DNA of 7,351 nucleotides from Oscillospiraceae bacterium. Its GTDB lineage: Bacteria; Bacillota; Clostridia; Oscillospirales; Oscillospiraceae. Below the pieces are notes generated by a model that was not told the DNA's origin, did not search any database, and was given only the letters and a program-made list of their open reading frames with translations. Location of the stretch: contig WRMX01000002.1 of the NCBI GenBank assembly GCA_009776905.1, positions 35,691 through 43,041 on the forward strand, read 5' to 3'. Both the position numbers and the translations under genes were made by a program. Below, one piece after another: positions 6,097 to 7,351 of this stretch; the first letter of the stretch is position 1; each line of letters starts with the position of its first letter.

Positions 6097-7351
6097 GTTC
6101 GATCGACTCTATTGCATTTTATGAGATGTTCCCATTCTGCATGGATAGCGGAAAGCTTTCAGCCGATTTTTCCGGAGCGAAAGTGCTATCCGTCGAAATC
6201 GGCAATGATAAAAAATCCATGAAACTGACCCTTTCGTTGGCTCAGCCTACGCCGCCGGCGGACATCGGCGCGCTCGAGGGCGTCATTGCTCGTGAATATG
6301 ATTTGGCGGAAGTGTCAATTTCCGCAGTCTACGCACGCGCCGCCGCAATGCCAAAATCCGCCAAGAGCAAGGCCGCAACGGAGATAAAGCCAAATACTGT
6401 CATCATGGGCAGGAAGACCAAGAGCGCGCCGATGCCGATGGACAAGCTGACCCCTGAAATGGGCAAGGCGGTCGTAATGGGGGTCGTTTGCGACGTATCA
6501 AGCAGATTCATCGAAAAGAGCGGGGCATGGCTGCTCAGCTTTGACATTACCGATTATTTAGGGACGATCCATGTCAGCAAGTATATGCGCGACGACGACG
6601 CGGAGAAGATTACGAAGAGAGTCACGAAAGATATGTGCCTGACCGTGTCCGGCAATCTCAGCATCAGCAGGTATGACGGCGATCTTGTGCTGGACCCGGC
6701 CAATATCATCGTCGCCGAAAAAGAGCGGCGCAGCGACAATGCCGAAACGAAGCGCGTCGAGCTGCATATGCACACGAAGATGTCCGCGACGGACGCCGTG
6801 ACGGACACGAAGGAATTGATCCGCCGCGCGGCGGAATGGGGGCACCCCGCCGTGGCCATCACTGACCACGGCGTCGTGCATGCGTTCCCGGAAGCAGCGG
6901 AGGAAGCGGCTGCATTGGGCGGCGCGGTCAAGGTGATTTATGGCGTCGAAGGGTATCTGCTCAACGATGTGGAATATTATATGGCGGTCTTTGGCGAGGC
7001 GTGTTCGATTGACGACGAATTTGTCGTTTTTGATATTGAAACGACGGGCCTGTCTGCGACGGACGACGTGATTATAGAAATCGGCGCGGTCATATATAAG
7101 CGCGGAGAGGAAATCGGGCGGTTCCACACGTTTGCCGACCCGCAAAGGCCCATTCCGTATGAGATCACGAAGCTGACGGGCAGACGCGACTCCGACGTCG
7201 AGAACGCCCCGCAACAGAAGGATGCCGTCATGGCTTTTCTGGAGTTTGCGGGCGGGAGGACGCTCGTGGCGCATAACGCGTCGTTTGACGTCGGGTTCAT
7301 ATATGAAGCCTGCATTAAGAACGGCATCGAATATGCTCCGCGTTATCTCGA
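6093..7351 (+). CDS. polC: DNA polymerase III alpha subunit PolC, N-terminal part (runs off the window)
   Basis: This is the replicative polymerase of Bacillota, a cytoplasmic replisome component with built-in 3'-5' exonuclease. 419 codons are visible out of a usual length of about 1,430. Domains in order: a small N-terminal domain (about 1-100), an OB-fold region (about 120-205, with LLSFDITDYLGTIHVSKYM), the first half of the PHP domain with ELHMHT (His225 and His227) and ITDHGV (Asp258 and His259), then IYGVEGYLLND. The DnaQ-like exonuclease follows, with FDIETTGLS (Asp314, Glu316), IIEIGAV, ITKLTG and AHNASFD (His394, Asp399). An exonuclease nested in the PHP domain marks PolC rather than DnaE. 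The predicted start is TTG 6093, giving a 4-bp overlap with ispG and probable translational coupling; ATG 6126 is the alternative. No frameshift is seen in the visible part. The proS gene that often precedes polC in Bacilli is absent here. Confidence 0.95.
   Translation, partial: MSSIDSIAFYEMFPFCMDSGKLSADFSGAKVLSVEIGNDKKSMKLTLSLAQPTPPADIGALEGVIAREYDLAEVSISAVYARAAAMPKSAKSKAATEIKPNTVIMGRKTKSAPMPMDKLTPEMGKAVVMGVVCDVSSRFIEKSGAWLLSFDITDYLGTIHVSKYMRDDDAEKITKRVTKDMCLTVSGNLSISRYDGDLVLDPANIIVAEKERRSDNAETKRVELHMHTKMSATDAVTDTKELIRRAAEWGHPAVAITDHGVVHAFPEAAEEAAALGGAVKVIYGVEGYLLNDVEYYMAVFGEACSIDDEFVVFDIETTGLSATDDVIIEIGAVIYKRGEEIGRFHTFADPQRPIPYEITKLTGRRDSDVENAPQQKDAVMAFLEFAGGRTLVAHNASFDVGFIYEACIKNGIEYAPRYL

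Noticed and set aside
6558..7274. 238-residue minus-strand frame opposite polC
   Set aside because: The + strand carries continuous PHP and exonuclease motifs in order. The antisense frame has no recognisable features.

Overview
The window is a housekeeping gene cluster from a Bacillota (Firmicutes) bacterium, most likely an uncultured Clostridia-type lineage with moderate to fairly high G+C. The best marker is the last gene. It encodes a PolC-type DNA polymerase III alpha subunit, in which the exonuclease is inserted into the PHP domain, an architecture typical of Bacillota and a few relatives. The order pyrH-frr-uppS-cdsA-dxr-rseP-ispG-polC is also the one found in many Clostridia. All genes are on the + strand.

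Layout: 1-30 is the 3' tail of pyrH (UMP kinase). 58-615 is frr (ribosome recycling factor). 616-737 is an intergenic stretch with two identical 34-bp repeats exactly 60 bp apart. 738-1634 is uppS (undecaprenyl diphosphate synthase). 1631-2458 is cdsA (CDP-diacylglycerol synthase), overlapping uppS by 4 bp. 2459-2612 is an intergenic stretch with a third, diverged copy of the repeat. 2613-3905 is dxr (DXP reductoisomerase). 3954-5006 is rseP/rasP (site-2 protease). 5047-6096 is ispG (HMBPP synthase). 6093-7351 is the 5' part of polC, overlapping ispG by 4 bp and running off the window. No gap exceeds about 155 bp. No convincing internal promoter or intrinsic terminator is visible, so the cluster may be co-transcribed.

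The genes share a logic. dxr and ispG are two steps of the MEP pathway to IPP/DMAPP. UppS polymerises these into the C55 lipid carrier for peptidoglycan. CdsA makes the activated phospholipid precursor. RseP is the membrane protease linked to envelope-stress signalling. Frr, PyrH and PolC add translation, nucleotide and replication functions. The region therefore couples envelope precursor supply with growth.

No new system such as a defence island, mobile element or CRISPR array is visible. The unusual points lie within otherwise ordinary genes. UppS carries an alanine/glycine-rich insertion of about 55 residues built from a 26-residue tandem repeat. Dxr carries an unrelated low-complexity insertion of about 55 residues. 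The dxr start is odd, because the only canonical start codon cuts off the first Rossmann strand. A short palindromic intergenic repeat occurs three times and shows a compensatory base-pair change.
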